From JANNNX01 sp031398745 (GTDB lineage Bacteria; Actinomycetota; Acidimicrobiia; Acidimicrobiales; CADCSY01), in NCBI GenBank assembly GCA_031398745.1, contig JANNNX010000057.1:1-64000 (forward strand): 64,000 nt of DNA, read 5' to 3'. Shown piece by piece: positions 8,311 to 16,677 of this stretch. Below the pieces are notes generated by a model that was given only the letters and a program-made list of their open reading frames with translations, ran no database searches and was not told where the DNA came from. Numbering within the stretch: the first letter of the stretch is position 1; every line of letters begins with the position of its first letter. The position numbers and the translations under genes were made by a program.

Positions 8311-9219
8311 ATGAGCGTGATCGAAGAGCTCGAGCAGGCAGCCCGGACCGCCACCGACGCGGTGGCCACGGCCACGGTGGCGATCGGCCGGCGTAGCCGA
8401 GGGTCGGGGCTCGTCGTCGGCGACGGGCAGGTGCTGACCAACGCCCACAACCTGCGGGACCGCACCACCACGGTGACCTTCGCCGACGGCCGCAGCGTCC
8501 AGGGCCAGGTGCTGGGAACCGACCCCGACGGCGACCTCGTGGTGCTGGGCGTGGACACCGCGACGACGGTCCCGCTGGCCTGGCGACCGGCCGACGCCGC
8601 CGCCGTCGGCCCCGGCTCGGTGGTGTTCGCCGCCAGCCGGAGCCGCCGGGGGCTGCGCGTCACCTTCGGTCTCGTCACCGGGACCGAGCGGTCGTTCAGA
8701 GGCCCGCGGGGTCGGCGCATCGCCGGAGCCCTCGAGCACACCGCTCCCCTGGCTCGCGGCGCGTCCGGCGGTCCGGTGGTCGATGCCGAGGGCCGCCTGG
8801 TCGGGCTGAACACGCTGCGCCTGGGCGAGGGCTTCTACCTGGCCGTGCCGGCCGACGCCGAGCTGCGGGCCCGCATCGACGCCCTGGCCACGGGGGCCTC
8901 ACCCCGGCGACGGCGCCTGGGGGTGGCTCTGGCCCCGGGGCCCGTGGCCCAACGACTGCGCCGCTCGGTGGGCCTTCCCGAGCGCGACGGCCTGCTGGTG
9001 CGGGGGGTCGAGGAAGGCTCGCCGGCGGCCCAGGCCGGCATCCGCGCCGGCGACATGCTGGCCGCCGCCGGGGGCACGGTGCTGAGCGAGCCCGAGACCC
9101 TCTACCAGGTGCTCGACGGGCTGGCGGGAGAGGCCCCGACCCTGGCCCTCGACCTGGTGCGGGGCACCGACGAACTCTCCGTCACGGTGTCCTTCGGCGA
9201 CGGGTCCGACTCCGACTGA
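8311..9219 (+). CDS. HtrA-like trypsin-type serine protease with PDZ domain
   Basis: This 302-aa protein has a chymotrypsin-fold protease domain with the full catalytic triad His46 (LTNAHN), Asp75 (DGDLVVLG) and Ser152 (ARGASGGPV), followed by a PDZ domain (about 215-298; GLLVRGVEEGSPAAQAGIRAGD). Unlike most DegP/HtrA proteins it has neither signal peptide nor membrane anchor, so it should act in the cytoplasm. The start is ATG 8311, preceded by GAGGAGA and a strong promoter. It is probably controlled by the divergent HxlR regulator through the palindrome at 8254-8276. The substrate is unknown. Confidence 0.87.
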   Translation: MSVIEELEQAARTATDAVATATVAIGRRSRGSGLVVGDGQVLTNAHNLRDRTTTVTFADGRSVQGQVLGTDPDGDLVVLGVDTATTVPLAWRPADAAAVGPGSVVFAASRSRRGLRVTFGLVTGTERSFRGPRGRRIAGALEHTAPLARGASGGPVVDAEGRLVGLNTLRLGEGFYLAVPADAELRARIDALATGASPRRRRLGVALAPGPVAQRLRRSVGLPERDGLLVRGVEEGSPAAQAGIRAGDMLAAAGGTVLSEPETLYQVLDGLAGEAPTLALDLVRGTDELSVTVSFGDGSDSD

Positions 9220-9257
9220 CCCACGGATTCCGCCTGGGCAGGCGCCCAGTCGGTCGG

Positions 9258-10259
9258 TCAGGCGCAGTCGAGGACGAGCTTGCCGAACTGGTGGCCGGCG
9301 TCCATGCGGGCCAGCGCCGATTCGACCTCGCCGAGGCCGACCACCGAGTCGACCACCGGCGAGAGCCGGTGCATCTCGACGAAGCGGATCATGGCGGCGA
9401 AGTCGTCGGGCGACCCCATGGTGGTGCCCATGAGGTCGAGTTGGCGCCAGAACACCCGCCGCAGGTCCAGGCCAGAGGGGTTGCCCCGGGTGGCCCCGTA
9501 GGAGACGAGGCGCCCTCCGGGGGCCAGCAGCTCGACCAGGCCACCGAAGCCGTCACCACCGGCACCGTCCACCGCCACCTGGAAGCCGCCGCCGCTGCGG
9601 GCTCGGAGGTCCTCGACCCACGCCGGGTCGCGGTAGGAAACGCCGCCGGCCGCGCCCAAGGCCACCGCCGCGGCCAGCTTCTCCGGTGCGCTCGAGGTAA
9701 CCCACACCTCGGCGCCCACCACGTCGGCCATGAGCAGGGCCAGCTGCGCCACTCCGCCCCCGATGCCGGTGAGCAGCACCCGGTCGCCGGGCCGGATGTC
9801 ACCCCGGCTGAACAGGGCCCGGTAGGCCGTGACTCCGGCCAGGGGCAGCGCCGCGGCGGCGTGGTCGCCGAGGTGTTCGGGCGCCGCCACCAGGTTGGCC
9901 GCCGGCACCCGGACCTGCTGGGCGAAGGTCCCGTCGTCGGGTAGGCCGAGAATCCGAAAGTCGGCCCCCGGCGCCCGTTGGTCGTGGCCCCACCCCAGCA
10001 CCGGATCGAGTACCACCCGCTGCCCGAGCCAGTGCTGGTCGGCGCGCGCGCCGACGGCGACCACCTCGCCGCAGCCGTCCGAACCGGGCACGACCGGGAA
10101 GCGAAGCCCGGCGTAGGTGCCCTTGCGGATCCAGAGGTCACGGTGGTTGACGGCCGCGGCCGACAGTCGGACGACGGCCTCGTCGACGCCGGGCGCCAGG
10201 TCGTCGACCTCTCGGGCCTCGAGCGGCTGGGCCACCCCGTCGAGCACCATCGCCTGCAC
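9258..10259 (-). CDS. Zinc-independent MDR family NADPH:quinone oxidoreductase-like protein
   Basis: This is a medium-chain dehydrogenase/reductase of about 333 aa. The N-terminal GroES-like domain has VNHRDLWIRKGTYAGLRFP and PGSDGCGEVVAVG. The nucleotide-binding domain has LLTGIGGGVAQLALLMADVVGAEVW-type residues and ends with GKLVLDCA. The paired zinc-ligand pattern of alcohol dehydrogenases is not evident, so a reductase of quinones or enones is more likely. GTG 10259 is preferred because TACGGT lies 7 nt upstream; ATG 10250 and upstream starts remain possible. It is divergent from the histidine phosphatase gene. Confidence 0.8.
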   Translation of the reverse strand: MQAMVLDGVAQPLEAREVDDLAPGVDEAVVRLSAAAVNHRDLWIRKGTYAGLRFPVVPGSDGCGEVVAVGARADQHWLGQRVVLDPVLGWGHDQRAPGADFRILGLPDDGTFAQQVRVPAANLVAAPEHLGDHAAAALPLAGVTAYRALFSRGDIRPGDRVLLTGIGGGVAQLALLMADVVGAEVWVTSSAPEKLAAAVALGAAGGVSYRDPAWVEDLRARSGGGFQVAVDGAGGDGFGGLVELLAPGGRLVSYGATRGNPSGLDLRRVFWRQLDLMGTTMGSPDDFAAMIRFVEMHRLSPVVDSVVGLGEVESALARMDAGHQFGKLVLDCA

Positions 10260-10266
10260 GAACTCG

Positions 10267-10272
10267 ACCGTA
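10267..10272 (-). promoter_or_regulatory. -10 box, leaderless start of MDR gene
   Basis: TACGGT on the minus strand, 7 nt before GTG 10259. Confidence 0.45.
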
Positions 10273-10310
10273 GACGCCAGGGCGACGGACCGGATCTGCA
10301 ACGGCATCGC

Positions 10311-10316
10311 TACGAT
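10311..10316 (+). promoter_or_regulatory. -10 box, leaderless start of phosphatase gene
   Basis: TACGAT ends 9 nt before GTG 10326. Confidence 0.5.
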
Positions 10317-10325
10317 CGAAGGGCC

Positions 10326-10799
10326 GTGGCGCTTCACCTGGTCAGACACGCGAAGGCCGGTGATCGCCGACGGTGGCAGGGGCCCGACGACCGCCGGCCG
10401 CTCTCACCGGCGGGGCATCGCCAGGCCGACGCGCTGGTCGATCTGCTCGGACCCTCGCCCATCGAGCGCGTGCTCTCGAGCCCCTTCCTGCGCTGCGTCC
10501 AGACCGTCGAGCCACTGGCCGACAAGCTCGGTCTGGCGGTGGAGGTGGAGCCCGCACTGGGCGAGGGGCCCGACATAGCCGCGGTGCTCGCCCTCCTCGA
10601 GGGCCTCGCCACGTCGGGCACCGAGGCGGTGCTGTGCAGCCACGGCGACGTCATCCCCTTGGTGGTGGCGGCCGTCGAACGCCGCGGAGCGACCGTGGTG
10701 ACCAGCGACTGGTCGGTGCGGAAGGGCTCGGTGTGGACGGTGGAGGTCGGTGCCGGGGGGCGCTTCTTGACCGCCACCTACGTGCCCCCGCCCGTCTGA
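10326..10799 (+). CDS. Histidine phosphatase family protein (SixA-like)
   Basis: This short phosphohydrolase of 157 aa belongs to the histidine phosphatase superfamily and is SixA-like in size. The phospho-accepting motif LVRHAKAG is at the extreme N-terminus (His8) and the second catalytic His is in LCSHGD. SSPFLRCVQT in the middle is the other family signature. The start at GTG 10326 follows a TACGAT box at leaderless spacing and gives the standard N-terminus. Substrate could be a phosphohistidine protein or a small phosphometabolite; the sequence does not decide. Confidence 0.85.
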   Translation: MALHLVRHAKAGDRRRWQGPDDRRPLSPAGHRQADALVDLLGPSPIERVLSSPFLRCVQTVEPLADKLGLAVEVEPALGEGPDIAAVLALLEGLATSGTEAVLCSHGDVIPLVVAAVERRGATVVTSDWSVRKGSVWTVEVGAGGRFLTATYVPPPV

Positions 10800-10842
10800 G
10801 GATCGGGCGGGATGGGGCCCGGACGCGACGCCGGCCGCCAGC

Positions 10843-11592
10843 TCAGCCGAGGGTCGTGGTCGTCGTGTCCAGGGCCTCGAGGTAGCTCTCGATCTGCGAC
10901 CGGAGGTCGGGGCTGGGGTCCTGGGCCAGCGCCTCGAGGTAGGCGGCCCGAGCGCCGTCGAGATCCCCACCGAGGCGCCGGACCAAGCCCCGGTAGAAGA
11001 GGTAGCGGGCATTCCCGGGATCGAGCTCGAGGGCTCGCTCGAGCGAGGCCCGGCCCGTCTCGGCCAGCGTCGTGCCATCCCCCACCCCGGCCCCCTCGGC
11101 CAACGTGACCATCAGCAGGCCCCGGTCGGCCAGGGCGGCGGCGTTGTCGGGGTCGGCGTCGATGATCTCGTCGTAGACCTCCAGTGCCTCGCTGTAGCGG
11201 CCCTCGTCCGCCAGCTGGGCGGCCTCGGACAGCTTGCCGGCCGAGGTCTGGCGAACATCGCCGGTGACCTCCTGACCCGCCTGGCGAGTGCCCGAGGCTT
11301 GAGCCACCCCGAGGCCGGCGCCGGCCGCGGTCGCCACCACCAGGCCGGTCACCACCAGGCGACGGGTCCACGACCAGGACACTCGAGCGTCGGCGAAGGC
11401 CGCCCGGCCCTCGGCGATCGAGCGGTCGAGCAGATCGAGCCGGCGCTGGTAGTCGTCACGCAACGAGGCGTGGTCGGCGGGATCGAGGTCGCCGGCCGCA
11501 CGCTCGCGGTCGAGGTCATCGAGCGAGCGGACGACGAAGGCCCGCTCCTCTTCCACCGCGGCGAGCTCATCGGGGTCGAGGCGACGGGTCAC
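10843..11592 (-). CDS. TPR membrane protein at end of ccm operon (CcmI/CycH-like)
   Basis: This 249-aa protein has an acidic coiled-coil-like N-terminus (about 1-75), one membrane segment (about 78-98) and C-terminal TPR-like helices (about 125-245; YSEALEVYDEIIDADPDNAAALADRG, ERALELDPGNARYLFYRGL). It is the last gene of the ccm operon and starts with GTG 11592, overlapping the ccmH stop as GTGA. In position and layout it matches CcmI/CycH, the apocytochrome chaperone that works with CcmF and CcmH. Similarity to CcmI is by architecture, not by recognisable catalytic residues. Confidence 0.75.
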   Translation of the reverse strand: MTRRLDPDELAAVEEERAFVVRSLDDLDRERAAGDLDPADHASLRDDYQRRLDLLDRSIAEGRAAFADARVSWSWTRRLVVTGLVVATAAGAGLGVAQASGTRQAGQEVTGDVRQTSAGKLSEAAQLADEGRYSEALEVYDEIIDADPDNAAALADRGLLMVTLAEGAGVGDGTTLAETGRASLERALELDPGNARYLFYRGLVRRLGGDLDGARAAYLEALAQDPSPDLRSQIESYLEALDTTTTTLG

Positions 11593-11990
11593 GTCGGCAC
11601 CCAGCTGCGCCCCCACCGGCGGAAGGCCACGACCAGGCCGGCACTGGCCAGCACCAGCGCCGCCACCGGCACCACCCACACCAGGGCGGCGATGCCCGAC
11701 CGGGGCGGGGTGAGCAGCACGCTCGAGCCGTAGCGGCTGACCAGGTACGCCTCGATCTCGTCATCACTGCGGCCCTCGCCCAGCTGCCGGTCGATCTCGT
11801 CGCGGATGAACTCCGACGCGGGGGCGTCGGAGTCGGCGACCGACTGGCCCTTGCAGGTGGGGCAGCGGAAACGCTCGGCCAACGACTGGGCCCGCTCGTC
11901 CCGGGTCGGCGCCCCCCCGTCGTCACGGGTGCCGACCACCAGCGCGACGCCGACGACCATGACCAGCGCGACCCACGACAGCCGTCGCAC
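11589..11990 (-). CDS. ccmH: Cytochrome c maturation protein CcmH
   Basis: This thiol-disulfide protein (133 aa) keeps apocytochrome c heme-binding cysteines reduced. It has an N-terminal signal/anchor (about 5-20), the redox motif RCPTCKGQSVADSDAP (Cys43, Cys46), a three-helix region (FIRDEIDRQLGEGRSDDEIEAYLVSRYG) and a C-terminal membrane helix (about 103-124). It lies 1 nt after ccmG and overlaps the next gene by 4 nt, in a tight operon. Confidence 0.93.
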   Translation of the reverse strand: MRRLSWVALVMVVGVALVVGTRDDGGAPTRDERAQSLAERFRCPTCKGQSVADSDAPASEFIRDEIDRQLGEGRSDDEIEAYLVSRYGSSVLLTPPRSGIAALVWVVPVAALVLASAGLVVAFRRWGRSWVPT

Positions 11991-11991
11991 C

Positions 11992-12591
11992 TCAGCCCCC
12001 CGACGCCAGATCGACCAGCAGCTGCTCGAGGCGCTCGACGGTGATGCCGCCGACCACCTTGGCCCGGACGTAGCCGCGTCCGTCCACGACGAAGGATTCG
12101 GGCACCCCGGTCACACCCCAGTCGGTGATGACCTGGCCCTGGGGATCGTCGATCACCGGCCAGCTCCCGCCCCGGTCGGCGAAGTACGCGCTCACGTTGG
12201 CCGCGGTGTCGCTGAACACCACGCTCACTACGGCCAGGTCGTCGGCCGCGGCGTGGTCGGCGGCCAGGGTGACGAGGTCGTCGTGCTCTTCCTGGCAGGG
12301 CACGCACCAGGTGGCGAAGAAGTTCACCACCACCCAGCGCCCCTCCTGGTGCGCCAGGTCGAAGTCGTCGGTGCCGGCCACGATCGACTCACCGGCCAGC
12401 ACCGGTGCCACCTTGCCCAGGAGGGGGCTGCGCCCGAGGCGGGTGCCAGCGGGGTCGCGGGTAGCGAGCACGGCGACCAGGGCAACGACCACCACGCCGA
12501 CCGCCAGCGACGACCATCGCGCCGCCCGGCGCCGTGGTCGTCGAGCGCCTGCGGCCTCGGCCGTCGACGGTGATGGGGCCGAGACCACCAC
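11992..12591 (-). CDS. ccmG: Thiol-disulfide oxidoreductase CcmG/DsbE (ResA-like)
   Basis: This membrane-anchored, outward-facing thioredoxin-fold protein of 199 aa supplies reductant to CcmH/apocytochrome c. An N-terminal anchor (about 26-43) is followed by FFATWCVPCQEE (Cys96, Cys99) and the cis-Pro loop TGVPESFVVDGRG. The start is the first of two tandem GTG codons (12591), 1 nt after the ccmF stop, which gives a complete signal anchor and indicates translational coupling. Confidence 0.92.
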   Translation of the reverse strand: MVVSAPSPSTAEAAGARRPRRRAARWSSLAVGVVVVALVAVLATRDPAGTRLGRSPLLGKVAPVLAGESIVAGTDDFDLAHQEGRWVVVNFFATWCVPCQEEHDDLVTLAADHAAADDLAVVSVVFSDTAANVSAYFADRGGSWPVIDDPQGQVITDWGVTGVPESFVVDGRGYVRAKVVGGITVERLEQLLVDLASGG

Positions 12592-12592
12592 C

Positions 12593-14638
12593 TCAGGCCG
12601 GTCCCCGAGCCGCGGTGCCGACGGGCCCCTCGGCCTCGGACCGAGCGGCACTCGACGACACCGGCTCCGTGCCGGCCTCGGCCGACCACATCGAGCTGGG
12701 GTCGGTCGGCCGCCGCCGCCCGCCCGGCCACGCCGACAGGGCGGTGCCGACGGCCATGAGCAGGCCCCCGATCCAGAGCCAGCTGACGAGAGGCTCGACG
12801 ATGACACCGATGACGGCCGGTCCGCCCTCGATGGTGGGCGAGGCCTGGAGGGTGAGGTAGACGTCCTCCCGGAGCCCCCAGTCGACCGACGGGGTCCCGA
12901 TGGTCTGGGTGGCGTTGGGGTACTCGGAGAGAGCCGGGGTGAACACGTCACCGCCGTCGACCTGGACCCGGGCCTTGACTACACGACGCTGGGCCGTCTC
13001 GGAGCGTTCGACACCGAGGTAGGTCACCGTGTGCCCGGCGACGCGGGCCGACTCCCCCTCTTCCAGTCGCACGGTGCGCTCGGTCTGGTAGGACGACGCC
13101 GAGGCGAAGGCCACGGCCACGATCACCACCCCGAGGTGGACGATCATCCCGCCGTTGGCCCGCCCACTCACCCCGTGGAACCACGATCGCCCGGCCCGGC
13201 GCGACGCCCGGGCGGCGAGGACCAGCTGGCGAATGGCCGAGCCGGCGGCGAAGCCGCCGAGGGCAAAGGCGACCAGTGGCCCCAACCCGTGGGCCCCGCT
13301 GGCCACCGCCACCACCAGCGCCCCGGCGCCGGCCCAGGCCGGCCACAGGAGGCGGTGGCGCAGCAACTGGCCCGAGGCCCGGCGCCAGGGCAGCACCGGG
13401 GCCACCGCCATGATGAAGAGGAGGGCGAGGACCACCGGCCCGGTCATCCGGTCGAAGTAGGGCGTGCCCACCGAGATGCGATCGCCCCGCACCGCCTCGA
13501 CCAGCAGGGGAAACACGGTGCCGAGCAGGACCACCAGGGCGAACGCCGCGAACAGGACGTTGTTGGCCAGAAAGGCGCCCTCGCGGGACAGCGGGGAGTC
13601 GATCCGCCCGGGCGAGCGGAGCCGATCACCCCGCCAACCGATGAGCCCAACCCCGGCGAGCACCACCACCGCGAAGAACGTCAGCAGCCACGGGCCGATG
13701 GCCGACTCGCTGAAGGCGTGGACCGAGTCGAGCACCCCCGATCGGGTGAGGAAGGTGCCGAGGATGGTGAGCGAGTAGGTGGCGATCAGCAGCGAGAGGT
13801 TCCAGACCCGCAGCATCCCCCGCCGCTCCTGGACCATCACCGAATGGAGGTAGGCAGTGCCGGTGAGCCAGGGCAGGAACGACGAGTTCTCGACCGGGTC
13901 CCAGGCCCAGAAGCCCCCCCACCCGAGCACCTCGTAGCTCCACCACGCCCCCAACACGATGCCGACCGTGAGGGCTCCCCACGCCAGCAGGGTCCAGCGC
14001 CGGGTGACCGACAGCCACCCTTCGCCGAGCCGCCCGGTGATCAGGGCGGCCAGGGCGAAGGCGTAGGGCACGGTGAAGCCCACATAGCCCAGGTAGAGGA
14101 AGGGCGGGTGGATCGCCATCAGCGGGTGGTTCTGCAACAGCGGGTTGGGGCCGGGGCCGTCGCTCGGCACCGCCCCCGCGACCTCCCGGAAGGGGTTGGC
14201 CGGTCCGGCCAGCAGCGCGAAGAAGAAGGCGGCCACGGCCAGCAGCACCACCAACGCCCATGACACCAGGGGGTCGTCGGCCTGGGCCCGGAAGCGGTGG
14301 CGGACGGCCACCACGTAGCCGGTGAGGACCAGTACCCAGAGGATGAGCGAGCCCTCGAGGGCCGACCACAGCGAGGCGATGGTGTAGAGCAGTGGGGTCG
14401 CTCGGCTGCCGTTGTCCGCCACGAACTGCACCGAGAAGTCATGCGTCACCAGGGCCCGCTCCATGGCCAGAGTGGCGATCACCGCGCCCAGCAGGGCCAG
14501 GGTCACGAACGAGCGTCCGGCCGCCAGCAGGGGGGGACGTCCCCGGCGGATGCCGACCACCAGGGTGAGCACACCCGCGACACAGGCCGCCAGCCCGAGG
14601 GCGACGCCGGCGGAGCCCACGGCCGCGTTCACGGACAC
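12593..14638 (-). CDS. ccmF: Heme lyase CcmF
   Basis: This large polytopic membrane protein (681 aa) joins heme from CcmE to apocytochrome c in System I. It carries the WWD-type heme-handling segment GWGGFWAWDPVENSSFLPWL, the conserved HPPFLYLGYVGF and many transmembrane helices. A C-terminal soluble domain is followed by a final helix near the end (VSWLWIGGLLMAVG). It overlaps the end of ccmE by 10 nt and precedes ccmG by 1 nt. Confidence 0.95.
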   Translation of the reverse strand: MSVNAAVGSAGVALGLAACVAGVLTLVVGIRRGRPPLLAAGRSFVTLALLGAVIATLAMERALVTHDFSVQFVADNGSRATPLLYTIASLWSALEGSLILWVLVLTGYVVAVRHRFRAQADDPLVSWALVVLLAVAAFFFALLAGPANPFREVAGAVPSDGPGPNPLLQNHPLMAIHPPFLYLGYVGFTVPYAFALAALITGRLGEGWLSVTRRWTLLAWGALTVGIVLGAWWSYEVLGWGGFWAWDPVENSSFLPWLTGTAYLHSVMVQERRGMLRVWNLSLLIATYSLTILGTFLTRSGVLDSVHAFSESAIGPWLLTFFAVVVLAGVGLIGWRGDRLRSPGRIDSPLSREGAFLANNVLFAAFALVVLLGTVFPLLVEAVRGDRISVGTPYFDRMTGPVVLALLFIMAVAPVLPWRRASGQLLRHRLLWPAWAGAGALVVAVASGAHGLGPLVAFALGGFAAGSAIRQLVLAARASRRAGRSWFHGVSGRANGGMIVHLGVVIVAVAFASASSYQTERTVRLEEGESARVAGHTVTYLGVERSETAQRRVVKARVQVDGGDVFTPALSEYPNATQTIGTPSVDWGLREDVYLTLQASPTIEGGPAVIGVIVEPLVSWLWIGGLLMAVGTALSAWPGGRRRPTDPSSMWSAEAGTEPVSSSAARSEAEGPVGTAARGPA

Positions 14639-15078
14639 GCCTCCTGCTCGGCATCCTCGAGGCGGCCGGCCTCGTCGGTCTCGTACTCGTTGGTGTGGTT
14701 GACCAGGATGCGGTCGCTGCGGAACGTGCCCTGGCCGTCGAGTTCGCCCTCGACCACCACCGGGATCCCGGCCTGGAACAGCTCGGGCGGATCGCCCTCG
14801 TGGCTGACCGGAACCGTCTCGCAGTGGTACTCGACCACGAACTCGACCCGGTCGTCGACCTGGCTCACCGAGCCCTCGACCACCGTGCCTTGGAGGCGGA
14901 TGCGCTGGCCGGCGATGCTCGAACCCCGGGCCACCACCTCGTCCGCATTGAGGAAGTAGGTGGTGGCGTTGCCCAGGCCCTGAGCCAGGAGGAAGGCGAT
15001 GGCCCCGGCGATGACGGCCAGGACCAGCCCCAACCGAAGCCGGCTGCGGTCGAAGCGGCGGCGGGTGGTCGAGGTCAC
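14629..15078 (-). CDS. ccmE: Heme chaperone CcmE
   Basis: This periplasmic heme chaperone of 149 aa is anchored by one helix (about 15-33) and has an OB-fold domain. The heme-binding region reads LVNHTNEYETDE, keeping the covalent heme His (His128) and the following Tyr (Tyr132) of the usual HDENY motif but with changed spacing residues. An upstream segment PPELFQAGIPVVVEG matches the family PDLFREG element. GTG 15078 overlaps the ccmD stop as GTGA; a longer open frame upstream is only the shadow of ccmD. Confidence 0.92.
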   Translation of the reverse strand: MTSTTRRRFDRSRLRLGLVLAVIAGAIAFLLAQGLGNATTYFLNADEVVARGSSIAGQRIRLQGTVVEGSVSQVDDRVEFVVEYHCETVPVSHEGDPPELFQAGIPVVVEGELDGQGTFRSDRILVNHTNEYETDEAGRLEDAEQEACP

Positions 15079-15200
15079 CGGGGTGGGGTCCGGCGCCGGG
15101 AGGCGAGACGTCCGAGGGTCTGCTCGCGGCGCAGGACCCACCCCCCGTAACCCACCAACACCCCGACGGTGAGGCCGAACCCGGCCAGCACGTAGCCCAT
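15075..15200 (-). CDS. ccmD: Small membrane protein CcmD
   Basis: This 41-aa single-helix protein (MGYVLAGFGLTVGVLVGYGG, then a basic tail) fits CcmD, which releases holo-CcmE from the CcmABC complex. It is too short to be found by simple length cut-offs. Its ATG (15200-15198) overlaps the ccmC stop by one base (TGATG), and its own stop overlaps ccmE by 4 nt. The position between ccmC and ccmE is diagnostic. Confidence 0.85.
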   Translation of the reverse strand: MGYVLAGFGLTVGVLVGYGGWVLRREQTLGRLASRRRTPPR

Positions 15201-16000
15201 CAGCCGGCCGCACCCGAGGTCGCCTCGGCTCGCCGGGCGATCAGCGCGGTCTCGAGATCGCTCTCCTCGAGCTCGAGGGCCAGTCGCTCGACCCGCACCC
15301 GGTGCCACAGGAGCCACAGGTACACGAGGGTCATGGCCACGAAGCCGAGAAGCATGGCGCCGATGAAGCGCCCGTCGAGGTCGTCGCCGGGCGTCAACTG
15401 GGCCAGGGATCGTCCCTGGTGCAGCGTCCGCCACCACTCGACCGCGAAGTGGTTCACCGGCACGAGGACGGCGGCGGCCAGGGCCAGCCAGGCCGAGCGT
15501 CGGGCCCGCACCTCGTGGGGGTCGGGGATCCGCCGCACCGCCAGGTAACCGAGCACCACGGCCAGCAGCAGCGCGCTGGTGGTCAACCGGGCGTCCCAGA
15601 CCCACCACACGCCCCACGTCGGGCGCCCCCAGATCGAGCCGGTGGCCAACATCAAGGCGCAGAACACCGCCCCGATCTCGGCCGACGCTCCCGCCACCAG
15701 ATCGGCGGTGACGCTCCGGGTGCGGGGCACCAGCCACACGACGCTCGCCACCGCGGTGACGAGCACGGCCACGTAGGCGACCCATGCCACCGGGGGATGC
15801 ACGGCGATGAGCCTCGAGTAGACGCCTTGCTCCACGGTCTGGGGCAGTCCCAGACCGAGGCCCACGGTGATCGCCAGCAGCCCCCAGGCGGCGATCCCGA
15901 GCCCCAGGCTGGCCACGGTGCCGGTGCGGGAGGCGGCCGTCGCAGCGGCCGGCGCGCCGGCGACGTCGACCGCCGGGACCGGGGCGTCGGGGAGCGTCAT
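15200..16000 (-). CDS. ccmC: Heme handling protein CcmC
   Basis: This six-helix membrane protein (266 aa) of the heme handling family loads heme onto CcmE. The tryptophan-rich motif GRPTWGVWWVWDARLT and the flanking histidines (LIAVHPPVAWVAY; VPVNHFAVEWWRTLHQG) are clear. The N-terminus has an Ala-rich extension of about 25 residues. It overlaps ccmB by 4 nt (ATGA). Confidence 0.95.
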   Translation of the reverse strand: MTLPDAPVPAVDVAGAPAAATAASRTGTVASLGLGIAAWGLLAITVGLGLGLPQTVEQGVYSRLIAVHPPVAWVAYVAVLVTAVASVVWLVPRTRSVTADLVAGASAEIGAVFCALMLATGSIWGRPTWGVWWVWDARLTTSALLLAVVLGYLAVRRIPDPHEVRARRSAWLALAAAVLVPVNHFAVEWWRTLHQGRSLAQLTPGDDLDGRFIGAMLLGFVAMTLVYLWLLWHRVRVERLALELEESDLETALIARRAEATSGAAG

Positions 16001-16677
16001 GCGTCCTCCAGGAGCGGGCCGTAGGAGAGCACCCCGAAGGCCAGGTAGAGGAGGGCGAACACGCCGAGCAGGCTCAGCCAGTCGCCGACCCCGACGCCGG
16101 CCCCGACGACCGCGCCGGTGAGGGCCTCGTCGGTGGCCCGGGTGGCGGCGATGAGCACCGGCGCGGCGGCGGGCAGGAACAGCAGCGGCAGCAAGGTGTC
16201 GCGCCCACGGGTGCCGCCCACCAACGCTCCGTAGACGGTCGCGGCCGCGGCCAGTCCGACGGTGGCCAGCGCGGCGGTGGCCGCCAGGGTACCGACGCCC
16301 GCCAGGTCGACCCCGTAGAGAACGACGGCTCCCAGGCCGAGCAGCACCTCCAGCATCACCAGCTCGACCGCCATGGCCATCGCCTTGCCCAAGAACACCC
16401 CGGCCGGGTCGAGCCCCGAGAGCCGCAGGGCATCGGCCAGTCCGTCCGACGCCTCGATGCCGGCCGCCCGCTGGGCCGCGAGCACCACCGCCAAGAGCAC
16501 CGCCAGCCAGTAGAGGCCCGACGCGGCCCGGGTGAGGACGCCGCGGTCGGGATCGAGGGCCACCCCGAAGAGCACGAGCACCACCAGCGCGAAGGGCAGC
16601 ACCTGGTGGGTCGCAATCCGGGACCGCAGCTCGATGCGCAGGTCCTTGGTCGCCACCGCCACCGCATCACGCCACAT
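15997..16677 (-). CDS. ccmB: Heme ABC transporter permease CcmB
   Basis: This membrane subunit (226 aa) of the CcmAB ATPase complex drives heme release from the CcmC-CcmE complex. Family features are the N-terminal WRDAVAVATKDLRIELRSR and FALVVLVLFG, the GRDTLLPLLFLPAAAPVLIA segment and six predicted helices. ATG 16677 lies inside the last codons of ccmA (11-nt overlap), which indicates coupling. Confidence 0.92.
   Translation of the reverse strand: MWRDAVAVATKDLRIELRSRIATHQVLPFALVVLVLFGVALDPDRGVLTRAASGLYWLAVLLAVVLAAQRAAGIEASDGLADALRLSGLDPAGVFLGKAMAMAVELVMLEVLLGLGAVVLYGVDLAGVGTLAATAALATVGLAAAATVYGALVGGTRGRDTLLPLLFLPAAAPVLIAATRATDEALTGAVVGAGVGVGDWLSLLGVFALLYLAFGVLSYGPLLEDA

Noticed and set aside
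10800..10842. Possible terminator between convergent phosphatase and TPR genes
   Set aside because: GC-rich, but no clear stem-loop followed by T residues.
12125..14263. About 710-codon plus-strand frame opposite ccmG and ccmF
   Set aside because: The opposite strand encodes unmistakable CcmG and CcmF. The plus-strand product is low-complexity Arg/Gly/His.
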